Shown here one piece after another: positions 15,391 through 23,812 of a stretch of 58,897 bases of DNA. The stretch comes from an uncultured Desulfosporosinus sp. (GTDB lineage: Bacteria > Bacillota > Desulfitobacteriia > Desulfitobacteriales > Desulfitobacteriaceae), in NCBI GenBank assembly GCA_927405585.1, contig CAKMJS010000005.1:1-58897 (forward strand). Direction: 5' to 3'. Below the pieces are notes generated by a model. It was given only the letters and a program-made list of their open reading frames with translations. It searched no databases and was not told the origin of the DNA. Each line of letters starts with the position of its first letter. Within the stretch, counting starts at the first letter, position 1. The translations under genes and the position numbers were made by a program.

Positions 15391-17148
15391 GTGAAACTCT
15401 TATTCCTAATGATTCAACAAATTGGCTTAATTGTAGCAATTGCCTTTATCCTAACGCGGCTAGCCACGTTTCGTAATCTTATCGATCATAAACTTGATCG
15501 TTGGACGATCATTCAACTTTCGATAGTATTTGGGTTATTCGGAATCGTCGGCACGTATACCGGAATTTCAATTCGCCCTAGTGAAAATTCTTTTCTTTGG
15601 ATTCCCCGGATAGATGCAATCGGCTTTGAAGAGGCTCTTGCAAATTCCCGGGTGGTTGGTGTCGTCATCGGAGGACTTTTAGGGGGGCCTTGGGTTGGGC
15701 TTGGAGCAGGGCTGATCGCCGGTATTCACAGAACTTTGCTTGGGGGCTTTACTGGACTAGCCTGTGGGATATCCACGGTGACGGCTGGGTTATTTGCTGG
15801 CCTAGTTTATCTTAAGATCGGGAATCGTAGAATCATCCCTACCTCAAAAGCACTATTGACCGGGGCAATTGCGGAGGCAGTTCAAATGCTGATCATCCTT
15901 CTTATCGCGCGACCCTGGGAAAGCGCGGTTGTCTTAGTTCAAGTCATTGCCCTGCCGATGATACTGGCTAATAGCCTCGGTATCGCACTTTTTGTCACAA
16001 TTATTCGATCTGTCATACATGTAGAGGACCGTATCGAAGCTAATCAGGCTCAAAAAGTCCTCCATATCGCCGATCAAATGTTGGTTCAACTCAGGAGGGG
16101 ACTCACTGAAGAGTCCGCAACCCAAATTTCTAAGCTTCTCTTAACAACAACCGGTGCTTCCGCAGTCTCGATTACGGATCCTGAAAAAATCCTATCCCAT
16201 GTCGGAATCGGGGATGATCATCATTTACCAGGGCACACCGTTTTGACTGAAGCCACCAAGAAAGTACTCAGAACTGGAAAACTATACATTCCCCAATCCG
16301 TAGATGAAATCCACTGTCCACAAAAGGGATGTCCGCTTGAGGTGGCAATCATTGTGCCCTTGAAAAAGTCCGATGATGTAATTGGAGTTTTAAAATTCTA
16401 TTTTTTAAGTCCTAAACAAATTAAACCAGTGGACGAAGAAGTAGCCCAAGGTCTAGGCAAACTTCTCTCGCATCAGCTTGAAGTAGTCGACGCACAGAAC
16501 CATGCTCAACTTATCAGAGAGGCCGAGATTAAAGCACTCCAAGCGCAGATGAACCCACATTTCTTGTTTAATTCCTTAAATACCATTGTTGCTCTCGTGC
16601 GTACACAACCCGATATGGCACGTAAACTTCTCATTCAACTCGGATATTTTTTTAGGCAGAACTTAAACGCCTCCCTTCACGAATTCGTCACCCTAAAGCA
16701 GGAACTCGACCATACCCGTGCATATTTGGATATTGAACAAGCTCGTTTCACAGAACGTTTAAGTGTAAAACTTGAAATTGATCCTTTGTACGAAAACGTC
16801 CTTTTACCGCCACTAACCCTTCAACCTCTTGTGGAAAATGGAATACGTCATGGCCTAAAAGGGCTGGAGAAAACCGGCGAAATCATCGTTCATGTTACAG
16901 AAAGCAAAGGGTACGTTCTAATTTCTGTGAAGGACAACGGAATAGGAATTTCCCCCGATCGAATTGAGGAACTCCTTCACAGTCGAATCGAATCTCAGGA
17001 AGGGACAGGCTTGGCCTTATATAATGTAAACCAGCGTCTTACGTATCATTTCGGTGAAGAATCCCAACTTCATCTCGATAGTGAATTGGAGCGTGGGACG
17101 TGTGTCTGGTTTAGAGTTCCGCTAGAACAGGGAGGGAGATTGGCTTGA
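15391..17148 (+). CDS. LytS-family sensor histidine kinase
   Basis: This is a 585-residue membrane kinase. About six hydrophobic segments (residues 5-200) form the 5TM-LYT sensor with the motif PRIDAIGFEEALANSRVVGVVIGGLLGGPWVGLGAG region. A GAF domain follows (about 220-370), then a HisKA_LytS region with the phosphorylated His390 in MNPHFLFNSLNT, and a HATPase with PLVENGIRHG and DNGIG. The start is GTG after GAGGTGGAG. It overlaps the response regulator by 4 bp. The nearest functional analogues are BtsS/YpdA, which sense pyruvate; the adjacent CstA-type transporter supports that role (inference). Confidence 0.9.
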   Translation: MKLLFLMIQQIGLIVAIAFILTRLATFRNLIDHKLDRWTIIQLSIVFGLFGIVGTYTGISIRPSENSFLWIPRIDAIGFEEALANSRVVGVVIGGLLGGPWVGLGAGLIAGIHRTLLGGFTGLACGISTVTAGLFAGLVYLKIGNRRIIPTSKALLTGAIAEAVQMLIILLIARPWESAVVLVQVIALPMILANSLGIALFVTIIRSVIHVEDRIEANQAQKVLHIADQMLVQLRRGLTEESATQISKLLLTTTGASAVSITDPEKILSHVGIGDDHHLPGHTVLTEATKKVLRTGKLYIPQSVDEIHCPQKGCPLEVAIIVPLKKSDDVIGVLKFYFLSPKQIKPVDEEVAQGLGKLLSHQLEVVDAQNHAQLIREAEIKALQAQMNPHFLFNSLNTIVALVRTQPDMARKLLIQLGYFFRQNLNASLHEFVTLKQELDHTRAYLDIEQARFTERLSVKLEIDPLYENVLLPPLTLQPLVENGIRHGLKGLEKTGEIIVHVTESKGYVLISVKDNGIGISPDRIEELLHSRIESQEGTGLALYNVNQRLTYHFGEESQLHLDSELERGTCVWFRVPLEQGGRLA

Positions 17149-17954
17149 TTTCTGTAGTTATTGCCGATGATGAACCACTCGCTCGAGATGAACTGACTTA
17201 TCTTTTAAAGCAATGTGAAGATATTGAAATTGTGGGAGAAGCCAGCCAAGGAACAGAAGCTTTAGAAAAAATCCTAGCCCTCAAACCTGATGTAGCTTTC
17301 TTAGATATCCACATGCCCAACCTCGATGGCTTAACCGTGGCGAGAAAATTACTTGAAGTTAATCAAACAATTATGATTGTTTTTGCTACAGCCTATGATC
17401 AGCATGCCATTCAAGCCTTTGAAGTCAACGCCGTAGACTATCTTCTCAAGCCTTTTGATGAGGATCGCGTCTTGAAAACGGTGGAACGAATTCGTCATAG
17501 GTTCAGTAGTCCAAATAACAATTCAGAGAATGAAAAGCTCAACAATTCCTTGGTTGAACTCCTGAAAAAGGTATCCGGAGAGAGCGTATCCCGGTCAGTA
17601 AGCCAATTCCAAGCTCCGATAATCTCAAAGCTGGCTGTCCAAGGCGAAGATAGTATCGTTTTACTCGATCCTAAGGACATTCTCTATGTTTACCGTGAAA
17701 ACCGGGATGTCTTTATCAAAACATCTATCAAGGTTTATTTAACGAAGTACTCATTACAAGCACTCGAAGAAAAATTAGCGAGCTATCCTTTTTTTCACGC
17801 CCACCGGAGCTACTTAGTGAATTTGAACTTTGCACAAGAACTGGTCCCTTGGTTTAATGGTGCCTATACTCTAATCTTAAATGATGAAGAACGTTCCCGA
17901 GTTCCTGTGAGCCGAGCTTATGTCAAGGCGTTAAAGGATGTACTAGAGATCTAG
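17145..17954 (+). CDS. LytR/BtsR-type response regulator with LytTR DNA-binding domain
   Basis: This is a 269-residue protein. The receiver domain (1-120) has the phospho-acceptor Asp54 in AFLDIHMPNLDG, the acidic pair DDEP and Lys in LLKPF. The LytTR domain (about 165-269) shows LAVQGEDSIVLLDPKDILYV and FFHAHRSYLVNL. The start is TTG, overlapping the stop of the kinase gene (TTGA). It is expected to bind tandem sites before cstA at 17991-18021. Confidence 0.92.
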   Translation: MISVVIADDEPLARDELTYLLKQCEDIEIVGEASQGTEALEKILALKPDVAFLDIHMPNLDGLTVARKLLEVNQTIMIVFATAYDQHAIQAFEVNAVDYLLKPFDEDRVLKTVERIRHRFSSPNNNSENEKLNNSLVELLKKVSGESVSRSVSQFQAPIISKLAVQGEDSIVLLDPKDILYVYRENRDVFIKTSIKVYLTKYSLQALEEKLASYPFFHAHRSYLVNLNFAQELVPWFNGAYTLILNDEERSRVPVSRAYVKALKDVLEI

Positions 17955-17990
17955 TTCACAACATAGTTACAAAACATGCGCAGAAAAATC

Positions 17991-18021
17991 ACATTTAGAC
18001 GTCATTTTCGACATTATAGAC
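17991..18021 (+). promoter_or_regulatory. Candidate tandem LytTR-regulator sites upstream of cstA
   Basis: ACATTTAGAC at 17991 and ACATTATAGAC at 18011 form a direct repeat with the TAGAC ends 21 bp apart. Two helical turns is the usual spacing for LytTR proteins. The repeat lies about 125 bp before the cstA start codon. A separate run of four CAGT units (18084-18099) lies closer to the gene. Confidence 0.5.
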
Positions 18022-18145
18022 TAAAATTCAACATATCTCTCTAGGCGTGATTTATACTAAGGACAATAGTTCAAACAGACGGACAGTCAGTCAGTCAGTG
18101 AACGTATATCCTTAGTCCTAATTTAAAGCTTAAGGGGGATTTATA

Positions 18146-19561
18146 ATGATTACTTTTTTACTTTCTTTTGTAGCACTTATCCTTGGTTACGTGATTTATG
18201 GTAGATTTGTCGAAAAGGTTTTTGGCATCAATGAAAACCTTGAAACTCCAGCCTATACCAAAGTGGATGGAGTCGACTATGTTCCGATGGACTCTAACAG
18301 AGGGAGTCTCGTCCAACTCTTAAACATCGCTGGTCTAGGCCCAATCTTTGGACCGATCGCGGGTGCTTTATGGGGTCCAGTCGCTTTTATCTGGATCGTT
18401 CTCGGAGGGATTTTTGCTGGTGCAGTCCATGACTATTTTAGTGGTATGCTTTCCGTGAGAAACGGTGGAGCGCAACTCCCGGATATTGTTGGTAAGTATC
18501 TTGGCCAAGGGATGCGTTATTTTGTTAATGTCTTTTCAGTGATACTCTTGCTTCTCGTGGGAACTGTTTTCGTTGCCGGTCCTGCCAAATTGATTGTCAC
18601 GCTTACGCCTGATTGGGTTGGTTTAAGCGTCGTGACAGCTCTGATTTTCGTCTACTATATCTTAGCAACACTTTTACCAATCGATAAAATTATCGGAAAG
18701 ATCTACCCCCTCTTTGGTGCTCTACTAATTATCATGGCTGTCGGCGTCGGTGCCGGACTGGTTGTTCAAGGATATCATATTCCTGAACTCACTTTAAGTA
18801 ATCTTCATCCTAAGAATTTACCCATGTGGCCTTTACTCTTCATCACGATTGCCTGTGGTGCGATTAGTGGATTCCATGCCACCCAATCCCCACTTATCGC
18901 CCGTACAGTACAAAATGAAAAATACGGCCGTAAAATATTCTATGGCATGATGATCGGAGAATCTGCTATCGCCCTCGTTTGGGCTGCAGCAGGAATGGCA
19001 GTCTTCGGTGGAACGGGTGGGTTACAAGAAGCTTTAGCAGTGGGCGGACCGGCTGGAGTCGTTCGCACAGTATCCATTACTATGCTTGGGGCCATCGGTG
19101 GAACGCTTGCCATTATTGGGGTTATCATTCTCCCGATTACTTCCGGGGATACCGCATTCCGTGGGGCTCGACTGATCATCGCTGACTTCTTTAAAATGAA
19201 CCAAAAGCCTTTCTCGAGACGATTGGCTATCTCCATTCCCATTTTCGCTATTGCTTACGGCTTAACCCAGATCGACTTTAACTTCCTCTGGAGATACTTT
19301 GGATGGGCGAACCAAACAACAGCTATGATCCTTCTTTGGACCGCTGCTGTGTACCTCGTTCAGGAAAAACGGTTTCACTGGATTGCTTCAATTCCTGCCG
19401 CCTTCATGACTGCAGTTACCTTCACTTATCTCTTACAAGCTCCAGAAGGCTTCGGTCTATCCGCTAGCATTTCCACTCCGGTCGGACTCTTAATTACCGT
19501 CGGAATCACGTTGCTCTTTGCCAATAAAGTGCGTAAAGCACACAAAATGGAAATCTCTTAA
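18146..19561 (+). CDS. CstA/BtsT-type carbon-starvation (probably pyruvate) transporter
   Basis: This is a 471-residue protein with about 13 membrane segments and CstA-family motifs: GYVIYGRFVEKVFG, GPIFGPIAGALWGP, HDYFSGMLSVRNGG and SGFHATQSPLIARTVQNEKYGR. This is the shorter form, compared with about 700 residues in E. coli CstA. CstA and BtsT take up pyruvate and peptides. Here the gene follows a LytS/LytT pair, the same association as BtsSR-btsT. The ATG has AAGGGGG upstream. A small gene follows after one base. Confidence 0.87.
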   Translation: MITFLLSFVALILGYVIYGRFVEKVFGINENLETPAYTKVDGVDYVPMDSNRGSLVQLLNIAGLGPIFGPIAGALWGPVAFIWIVLGGIFAGAVHDYFSGMLSVRNGGAQLPDIVGKYLGQGMRYFVNVFSVILLLLVGTVFVAGPAKLIVTLTPDWVGLSVVTALIFVYYILATLLPIDKIIGKIYPLFGALLIIMAVGVGAGLVVQGYHIPELTLSNLHPKNLPMWPLLFITIACGAISGFHATQSPLIARTVQNEKYGRKIFYGMMIGESAIALVWAAAGMAVFGGTGGLQEALAVGGPAGVVRTVSITMLGAIGGTLAIIGVIILPITSGDTAFRGARLIIADFFKMNQKPFSRRLAISIPIFAIAYGLTQIDFNFLWRYFGWANQTTAMILLWTAAVYLVQEKRFHWIASIPAAFMTAVTFTYLLQAPEGFGLSASISTPVGLLITVGITLLFANKVRKAHKMEIS

Positions 19562-19562
19562 G

Positions 19563-19862
19563 ATGGTCGCACCTCAAATAGACCTTCAAGTGAATTTGTC
19601 AGAACAGGCCATTAACTATATCAAAGAACATGGCGGAATCCTCACACTTGAAGAAGCTCCCCAAGCCGGATGTTGCACTAGTACCGTCTTCGTCGAGGCT
19701 CATCCCGGAAAGCCGAAAGGAGAAGGGTACTTCGGAGTGAAGGAACAAAACGGGATTCAAATTTATTATGATACGTTCATCATCAAGCAAGATAAATGTT
19801 ATGAAGTGGGTTTAGAAGGTTTATTGAAGTGGAAGACTCTTACGGTATTTCTAACCGTATGA
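19563..19862 (+). CDS. Small CC-motif (CC/Se family-like) protein, 3' end replaced by a repeat
   Basis: This is a 99-residue protein. It starts 1 bp after the cstA stop, so it is probably translated together with cstA. It has a double cysteine (EAPQAGCCTSTVFVEAHPG), as in the small CC/Se motif (seleno)protein group related to HesB-like folds; the role is unknown. The last residues VFLTV and the stop codon TGA (19860-19862) fall on the end of the dispersed repeat at 19853-19965, so the natural C-terminus may have been altered by insertion. Confidence 0.7.
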   Translation: MVAPQIDLQVNLSEQAINYIKEHGGILTLEEAPQAGCCTSTVFVEAHPGKPKGEGYFGVKEQNGIQIYYDTFIIKQDKCYEVGLEGLLKWKTLTVFLTV

Positions 19863-19965
19863 CTCCCACTTCTTGTAAGAAGTGGGAGAGTCCTTCGTCG
19901 CTTCAGTGGGGGTAGAATCCCCTAATGAAGTCTCGATGTTTAGCATTAGCTAAACGAGTTCGCTA
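19853..19965 (+). repeat. Full-length copy of the IS200/IS605-like dispersed repeat
   Basis: The order of blocks is: CCGTATGACTCCCACTTCTT with its hairpin partner AAGAAGTGGGAG; CTTCGTCGCTTCAGTGGGGG pairing with CCCCTAATGAAG; TCGATG; and the palindrome TTTAGCATTAGCTAAA ending CGAGTTCGCTA. The copy at 23678-23784 matches it closely in reverse orientation. Subterminal hairpins without a transposase fit a non-autonomous IS200/IS605 (PATE-like) element. Confidence 0.7.
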
Positions 19966-20082
19966 ATGCTTTAAATAAGGTGACTCAAGCAAATATGACC
20001 GTACTCGAAACAATCCCCAGTATTCTCAACCACTGCCCCTGAACAACGATAAAACAGTAAACTAAGCGTTTTTAACTAAGGT

Positions 20083-20130
20083 TAATCCGAAAAGGGGCAC
20101 GAGTTTTGACTCGTGACCCTTTTCGGATTA
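20083..20130. other. Long perfect hairpin without a T-run
   Basis: TAATCCGAAAAGGG and CACGAGT pair with ACTCGTG and CCCTTTTCGGATTA around a short loop. It lies between cstA and the minus-strand cooT. No T-run follows in either direction, so it is a weak terminator at best or part of a repeat. Nothing else is recognisable in 19966-20244 apart from the palindrome at 20144. Confidence 0.6.
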
Positions 20131-20143
20131 CTAAGAAATTATC

Positions 20144-20171
20144 GTAAGGGCAATTCATGAATTGAGCCTAC
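20144..20171. repeat. Short palindromic repeat, diverged copy
   Basis: GTAAGGGCAATTCA is followed by its near-complement. It is the same unit as at 49531 and 52369, with mismatches in the outer arms. Confidence 0.7.
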
Positions 20172-20244
20172 ATTTTGTTCATGAGGGTGCTTAGTGTGTT
20201 TATGGCTATGTGCGTGTGGTAAGCATTCTTCTTAGGCAGGAAAG

Positions 20245-20442
20245 TTATTTAGAATCTGTTTTTTCTAATAGGATACGGTGATTGAGAAGGGCCATGTCTT
20301 TAATTTTGGCTTGAATAAATTTTTGCTTACCAAAAATATCCATGAGTTTGAGGCCATTTTCATAGGGTTCAATGGTATCGACTGACTCCATGAATAGTAC
20401 TTCGTTGTCTCCATCCTTAAGATAGGCATTCGCTTCACACAT
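20245..20442 (-). CDS. CooT-family nickel-binding small protein
   Basis: This is a 65-residue protein starting MCEANAYLKDGDNEVLFMESVD, with the N-terminal Met-Cys-Glu start typical of the CooT family, whose Cys2 binds Ni(II) and which helps nickel delivery (known for CODH maturation). AAAGGAG lies 9 bp before ATG 20442; an in-frame ATG at 20478 falls inside the upstream gene and lacks a ribosome site. It follows fmdE in one transcript, under the leader RNA at 21029-21106. Confidence 0.82.
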   Translation of the reverse strand: MCEANAYLKDGDNEVLFMESVDTIEPYENGLKLMDIFGKQKFIQAKIKDMALLNHRILLEKTDSK

Positions 20443-20468
20443 ATTAAAATGCTCCTTTAATAAATAAT

Positions 20469-21002
20469 CTAAGACCATCCTCTTGAATAGTCTTTAAAGC
20501 AATCTAGGCATACCTTTTTCCCTTCATCGAGTCGCAGCTTATGCTCTGGAGCACCTTCCCCGCAAATCTCACAAACGAGCGTCGTAAAAATTCTGGCCTT
20601 TTCAGGCAATTCATAAGTTGGCTTCGAGAAATCAAAGAGTTCATCGATAGGGGAGTTCAGTATGTAGTCCTGACGCTGCTGGCGGTCAGTATCTCCGTTG
20701 AGAGGCTTCATGATCATTCTCAGGCTTTCGCCGGTGGACCTGTTATAAAAGCTAAAGGCCATTTTTCCGGTGCCTTTATAAAAAAGGTTCCCTTTCCCGA
20801 AGGTGCAGCCCGTGATTACCTGTATGGCATCGACTCCACAGGCATCGTTTTCGGTGACACATATGATCTCTTCATCGGGAGAAAAACGAATGCCCATTTT
20901 TTTAATAGCTGCCTCACAGACTTTATAACCGATCGCCAGCCCTGGGCATTCATGCCCGTGAAATTCTACTGATTTTTCCCATGGTGTTTTTTCTCTACAC
21001 AT
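20469..21002 (-). CDS. FmdE-family protein with C-terminal zinc ribbon
   Basis: This is a 177-residue protein. The N-terminal FmdE domain has WEKSVEFHGHECPGLAIGY and the motif ENDACGVDAIQVITGCTFGKGN, with conserved Cys and His that bind metal. The C-terminal part (CEICGEGAPEHK, CLDCF) is a zinc ribbon. The family is named after formylmethanofuran dehydrogenase subunit E, but in non-methanogens it is unassigned and often lies by molybdenum, tungsten or nickel genes. It is the first gene of the fmdE-cooT transcript. The ribosome site is GAAGGGAG. Confidence 0.85.
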   Translation of the reverse strand: MCREKTPWEKSVEFHGHECPGLAIGYKVCEAAIKKMGIRFSPDEEIICVTENDACGVDAIQVITGCTFGKGNLFYKGTGKMAFSFYNRSTGESLRMIMKPLNGDTDRQQRQDYILNSPIDELFDFSKPTYELPEKARIFTTLVCEICGEGAPEHKLRLDEGKKVCLDCFKDYSRGWS

Positions 21003-21028
21003 AACAATAATCTCCCTTCACTTTGAAA

Positions 21029-21106
21029 CCAAAAAAGACCGCAGAAAGTTGACTATCAAAGTCAGACCTCCATGGTCTATGCAAACACCTTCGTGGTCCT
21101 GCAGGA
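21029..21106 (-). ncRNA. Candidate riboswitch-like leader of fmdE-cooT (copy 1)
   Basis: Read on the minus strand the core is GGACCACGAAGGTGTTTGCA, then a hairpin AGACC-ATGGA-GGTCT, then TGACT and a closing strand GGTCTT followed directly by a T-run. AGGACC at the 5' end can pair with GGTCTT, making a stem that ends in the U-tract, as in a terminator. The same design with compensating base changes occurs before cbiM (23541-23612). It ends 26 bp before the fmdE start. I could not match it to a known riboswitch class. Confidence 0.6.
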
Positions 21107-21260
21107 TGTGTTTAATTTTAGTATTCAATAACTAGCGCATGAATTCCTGCTAGTTTGTGTCTAAAATGAATAAATTAATCCAAAATCATAGACAGCTTTC
21201 CAAGTGGTATAAAATAATGGCGTTTTGTGGAAGATAATCTCACATCAAGGAAGGGATGGG

Positions 21261-23387
21261 ATGGTTATAGCCATGAGCAAAACAGATCCGTTGAGTAATA
21301 CTGGAATAGACAGTCAGGTTATGAGCGCATCTCCTAGCGGAGATATTCTACTCGGTTCCGGCGGCGAGTTGCATCAGCTGGCTGGTGGAGAGCACGCCGC
21401 GCTTACCACGAACCAGGGCGTCGGGCTTTCCGATAATCAAAATTCGCTCAGGGCCAATCCAAAAGGCCCTACGCTTATGGAGGATTTCATATTTCGTGAA
21501 AAAATTACCCATTTCGATCACGAGCGCATTCCTGAGCGCGTCGTCCATGCGCGAGGGACGGGTGTGCATGGTTTCTTCGAGTTAACTGAATCGCTGAAAC
21601 AATATACCACCGCCCGGATACTCAGCGAGGTCGGTGAGAAGACACCTGTGTTTACTCGTTTATCAACGGTCGCAGGCGGCGCAGGTTCCGTCGATACCCC
21701 GCGTGACGTGCGTGGATTTGCCGTTAAGTTCTACACTAAGGATGGCAACTGGGACCTAGTCGGCAACAACATCCCGGTTTTCTTCATCCAGGATGCCCTT
21801 AAATTCCCGGATCTCATCCATGCTGTAAAAATGGAACCAGACCGCGGCTTTCCGCAAGCGGCCACCGCGCATGACACATTCTGGGACTTCATATCTCTCA
21901 CGCCTGAATCAATGCATATGGTGATGTGGATCATGTCAGACCGCACAATACCGCGTTCGCTAAGGATGATCGAAGGCTTCGGCGTGCATAGTTTCCGACT
22001 GATTAACGAGGCTGGCGAATCAACCTTCGTCAAATTCCATTGGCGTCCCAAGCTCGGCTTGCAGTCGACTATTTGGGATGAGACCGTCAAAATTTCCGGT
22101 GCTGATCAAGACTACCACCGGCGCGATATGTTCGAGGCCATCGCGATGGGTAATTTGCCCGAGTGGGAATTCGCCGTTCAGCTTTTCACGCAGGAGGAAG
22201 CGGATAAATTCCCATTCGACCATCTGGACCCGACTAAGCTGATTCCTGAAGAACTGGTGCCCTTGAAAGTGATCGGTCGTATGGTGCTGGATCGTTGGCC
22301 GAACAATTTATTCGCTGAAACTGAACAAGTTGCTTACTGTGCTTCTAATATCGTACCAGGCATTGATTTCTCCAATGATCCTCTGTTGCAAGGCCGTTTA
22401 TTTTCCTATCAAGACACGCAGCTTTCGCGCTTAGGTTCGCCCAATTTCCACCAGATCCCGATCAACGCTCCTAAATGCCCATTCACCAACCAACAACGCG
22501 ACGGACACATGCAGATGGAGCAACCCTCGGGCCGTGTTGCGTATGAGCCCAACTCCTTGTCTGTCAACTCGCCACGCGAAACGCCTGCCAACGGTTTTCA
22601 TAGCGCTACAGTCACTGAAACAGGCGAAAAAGGCCGCATCCGTGCCGAGAGCTTTAAAGACCATTATAGTCAGGCGCGGCAGTTTTATCTCAGCCAAAGC
22701 GTGTATGAACAAGCTCATATCGCCTCAGCCTTAGTGTTTGAGCTCTCCAAAGTCGAACATCTGCACGTGAGAAAAGCGATCGTCGGTCACCTGCGGCATA
22801 TCGAAGAAACTCTAGCCAGCCGAGTAGCCACGGGTCTGGCCCTCGACAAAATCCCCGACGCGCCAGTGGCCGCATCGCCCGTTAAGGAGATGCCCCCTTC
22901 GCCCGCACTGCAAATCATCGGTAAGATGAAATACACACTGATGGGGCGCGCAGTTGGCATCCTGATCACAGATGGTTCAGATGGCGCTGTGATCGAGACA
23001 ATTAAAAAGGCCGTGACAGATGCGGGGGCGGCAGTCACAATTATCGCTCCCAAAGTGGGGGGAGTGAAGCTTGCCGATGATTCGATACTAGTTGCGGATA
23101 AGCAACTAGCCGGGACTCCGTCTGTGCTCTTCGACGCGGTGGGAGTTATCCTCTCCGACGAAGGTGCAACGGCATTGTCCATGGAAAGTGCCGCCATCGA
23201 TTTTGTACGAGATGCTTTCGGTCACCTTAAAGCAATCGCCGTCGACAAAGGTGGCCAGGCGCTTTTGAAAACAGCCAATGTCGGACAAGACGAGGGCATC
23301 GTGAATACCAATGATAAAGACGCATTTATTATTGCGGCCAAGACCCGCCAATGGGAGCGGGAAAAATCCGTTCGAACCTTGGCATAG
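21261..23387 (+). CDS. katE: Large-subunit catalase, KatE/HPII type
   Basis: This is a 708-residue haem catalase. The core has the distal His in [12 protein letters not shown], the Asn region [18 protein letters not shown] and the proximal haem Tyr in [14 protein letters not shown]. Residues about 560-708 form the extra DJ-1/GATase-like domain ([15 protein letters not shown]) that marks large-subunit catalases. It converts H2O2 to water and oxygen. The ATG at 21261 lies 7 bp after GGAAGGG; an in-frame ATG at 21273 is also possible. The gene is visibly richer in GC than its neighbours and uses different third positions, which suggests transfer from another lineage. It sits alone between fmdE and cbiM. 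Confidence 0.95.
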   Translation: MVIAMSKTDPLSNTGIDSQVMSASPSGDILLGSGGELHQLAGGEHAALTTNQGVGLSDNQNSLRANPKGPTLMEDFIFREKITHFDHERIPERVVHARGTGVHGFFELTESLKQYTTARILSEVGEKTPVFTRLSTVAGGAGSVDTPRDVRGFAVKFYTKDGNWDLVGNNIPVFFIQDALKFPDLIHAVKMEPDRGFPQAATAHDTFWDFISLTPESMHMVMWIMSDRTIPRSLRMIEGFGVHSFRLINEAGESTFVKFHWRPKLGLQSTIWDETVKISGADQDYHRRDMFEAIAMGNLPEWEFAVQLFTQEEADKFPFDHLDPTKLIPEELVPLKVIGRMVLDRWPNNLFAETEQVAYCASNIVPGIDFSNDPLLQGRLFSYQDTQLSRLGSPNFHQIPINAPKCPFTNQQRDGHMQMEQPSGRVAYEPNSLSVNSPRETPANGFHSATVTETGEKGRIRAESFKDHYSQARQFYLSQSVYEQAHIASALVFELSKVEHLHVRKAIVGHLRHIEETLASRVATGLALDKIPDAPVAASPVKEMPPSPALQIIGKMKYTLMGRAVGILITDGSDGAVIETIKKAVTDAGAAVTIIAPKVGGVKLADDSILVADKQLAGTPSVLFDAVGVILSDEGATALSMESAAIDFVRDAFGHLKAIAVDKGGQALLKTANVGQDEGIVNTNDKDAFIIAAKTRQWEREKSVRTLA

Positions 23388-23469
23388 ATACCTGTGAAGG
23401 GCTAATTTTGCCTATTCAAATATTTTTTTGTTTAGTCGGGCTATGGATTTCGTATATGATGAATATTGT

Positions 23470-23504
23470 TTTCCTTTGCAGGAAATCTAGGAATCATGTA
23501 GAAT
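23470..23504 (+). promoter_or_regulatory. Candidate sigma-A promoter and operator of the cbiM transcript
   Basis: TTGCAG at 23476-23481, a 17-bp spacer and TAGAAT at 23499-23504 form a promoter. A palindrome TTTCCT-TTGC-AGGAAA (23470-23485) covers the -35 region and may bind a repressor. Transcription from here would include the leader RNA at 23541. Confidence 0.45.
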
Positions 23505-23540
23505 GTAATATACTATAGAAATTAAAGATGATATTGCTGA

Positions 23541-23612
23541 GCAAGACCATGAAGGTGTTTGCAAAAAACCATGGAGGTTTGACTCATTAGGGTCTGCTTT
23601 TTGGTTTTTTTT
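23541..23612 (+). ncRNA. Candidate riboswitch-like leader of cbiMQO (copy 2)
   Basis: The core GACCATGAAGGTGTTTGCA is followed by the hairpin AAACC-ATGGA-GGTTT, TGACT and the closing strand GGTCTGC directly before TTTTTGG and a longer T-run. The second stem differs from copy 1 at two base pairs that both keep pairing (GC to AT), while loop ATGGA and the linker GTGTTTGCA are unchanged. The 5' GC(A)AGACC can pair with GGTCTGC to give a terminator-like stem. The nickel/cobalt nature of both downstream transcripts suggests metal or cofactor control (inference). Confidence 0.6.
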
Positions 23613-23677
23613 ATTATCTGAGATGAATGGCGCGAAAGCAATATTAATTAAAAAGACAAACCATACGATAAGGATGT

Positions 23678-23784
23678 ATAGTGAACTCGTTTAGCTTAAG
23701 CTAAACATCGAGGCTTCAGTAGGGGATTCTACCCCCACTGAAGCGACGAAGTACGCTCCCACTTGTAGAAGTGGGAGTCATATG
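23678..23784 (-). repeat. Full-length copy of the IS200/IS605-like dispersed repeat
   Basis: This is the same element as at 19853-19965 in reverse orientation, well conserved in all blocks, including CTACCCCCACTGAAGCGACG and the terminal AAGTGGGAGTCATATGG. It lies between the cbiM leader and the cbiM start codon, so the element is part of the cbiM 5' untranslated region. Confidence 0.7.
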
Positions 23785-23812
23785 GCTAGAGATATAATTG
23801 GAGTGATACATT

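Noticed and set aside
18084-18100. Four CAGT units as a CRISPR or larger repeat array
   Set aside because: The unit is only 4 bp with no spacers; simple slippage is enough.
20083-20130. The long hairpin as a rho-independent terminator for cooT
   Set aside because: No T-run on either strand; kept only as a structural feature.
20541-20972. 143-codon plus-strand frame opposite fmdE
   Set aside because: The minus-strand protein has clear family motifs; this frame has none.
21029-23612. The two leaders as cobalamin, NiCo or guanidine-II (mini-ykkC) riboswitches
   Set aside because: There is no B12-box, no conserved GGGACAGG-type sequence as I remember it for NiCo, and the loops are five-base AYGRA rather than ACGR tetraloops. 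The tandem-hairpin look is only a general likeness.
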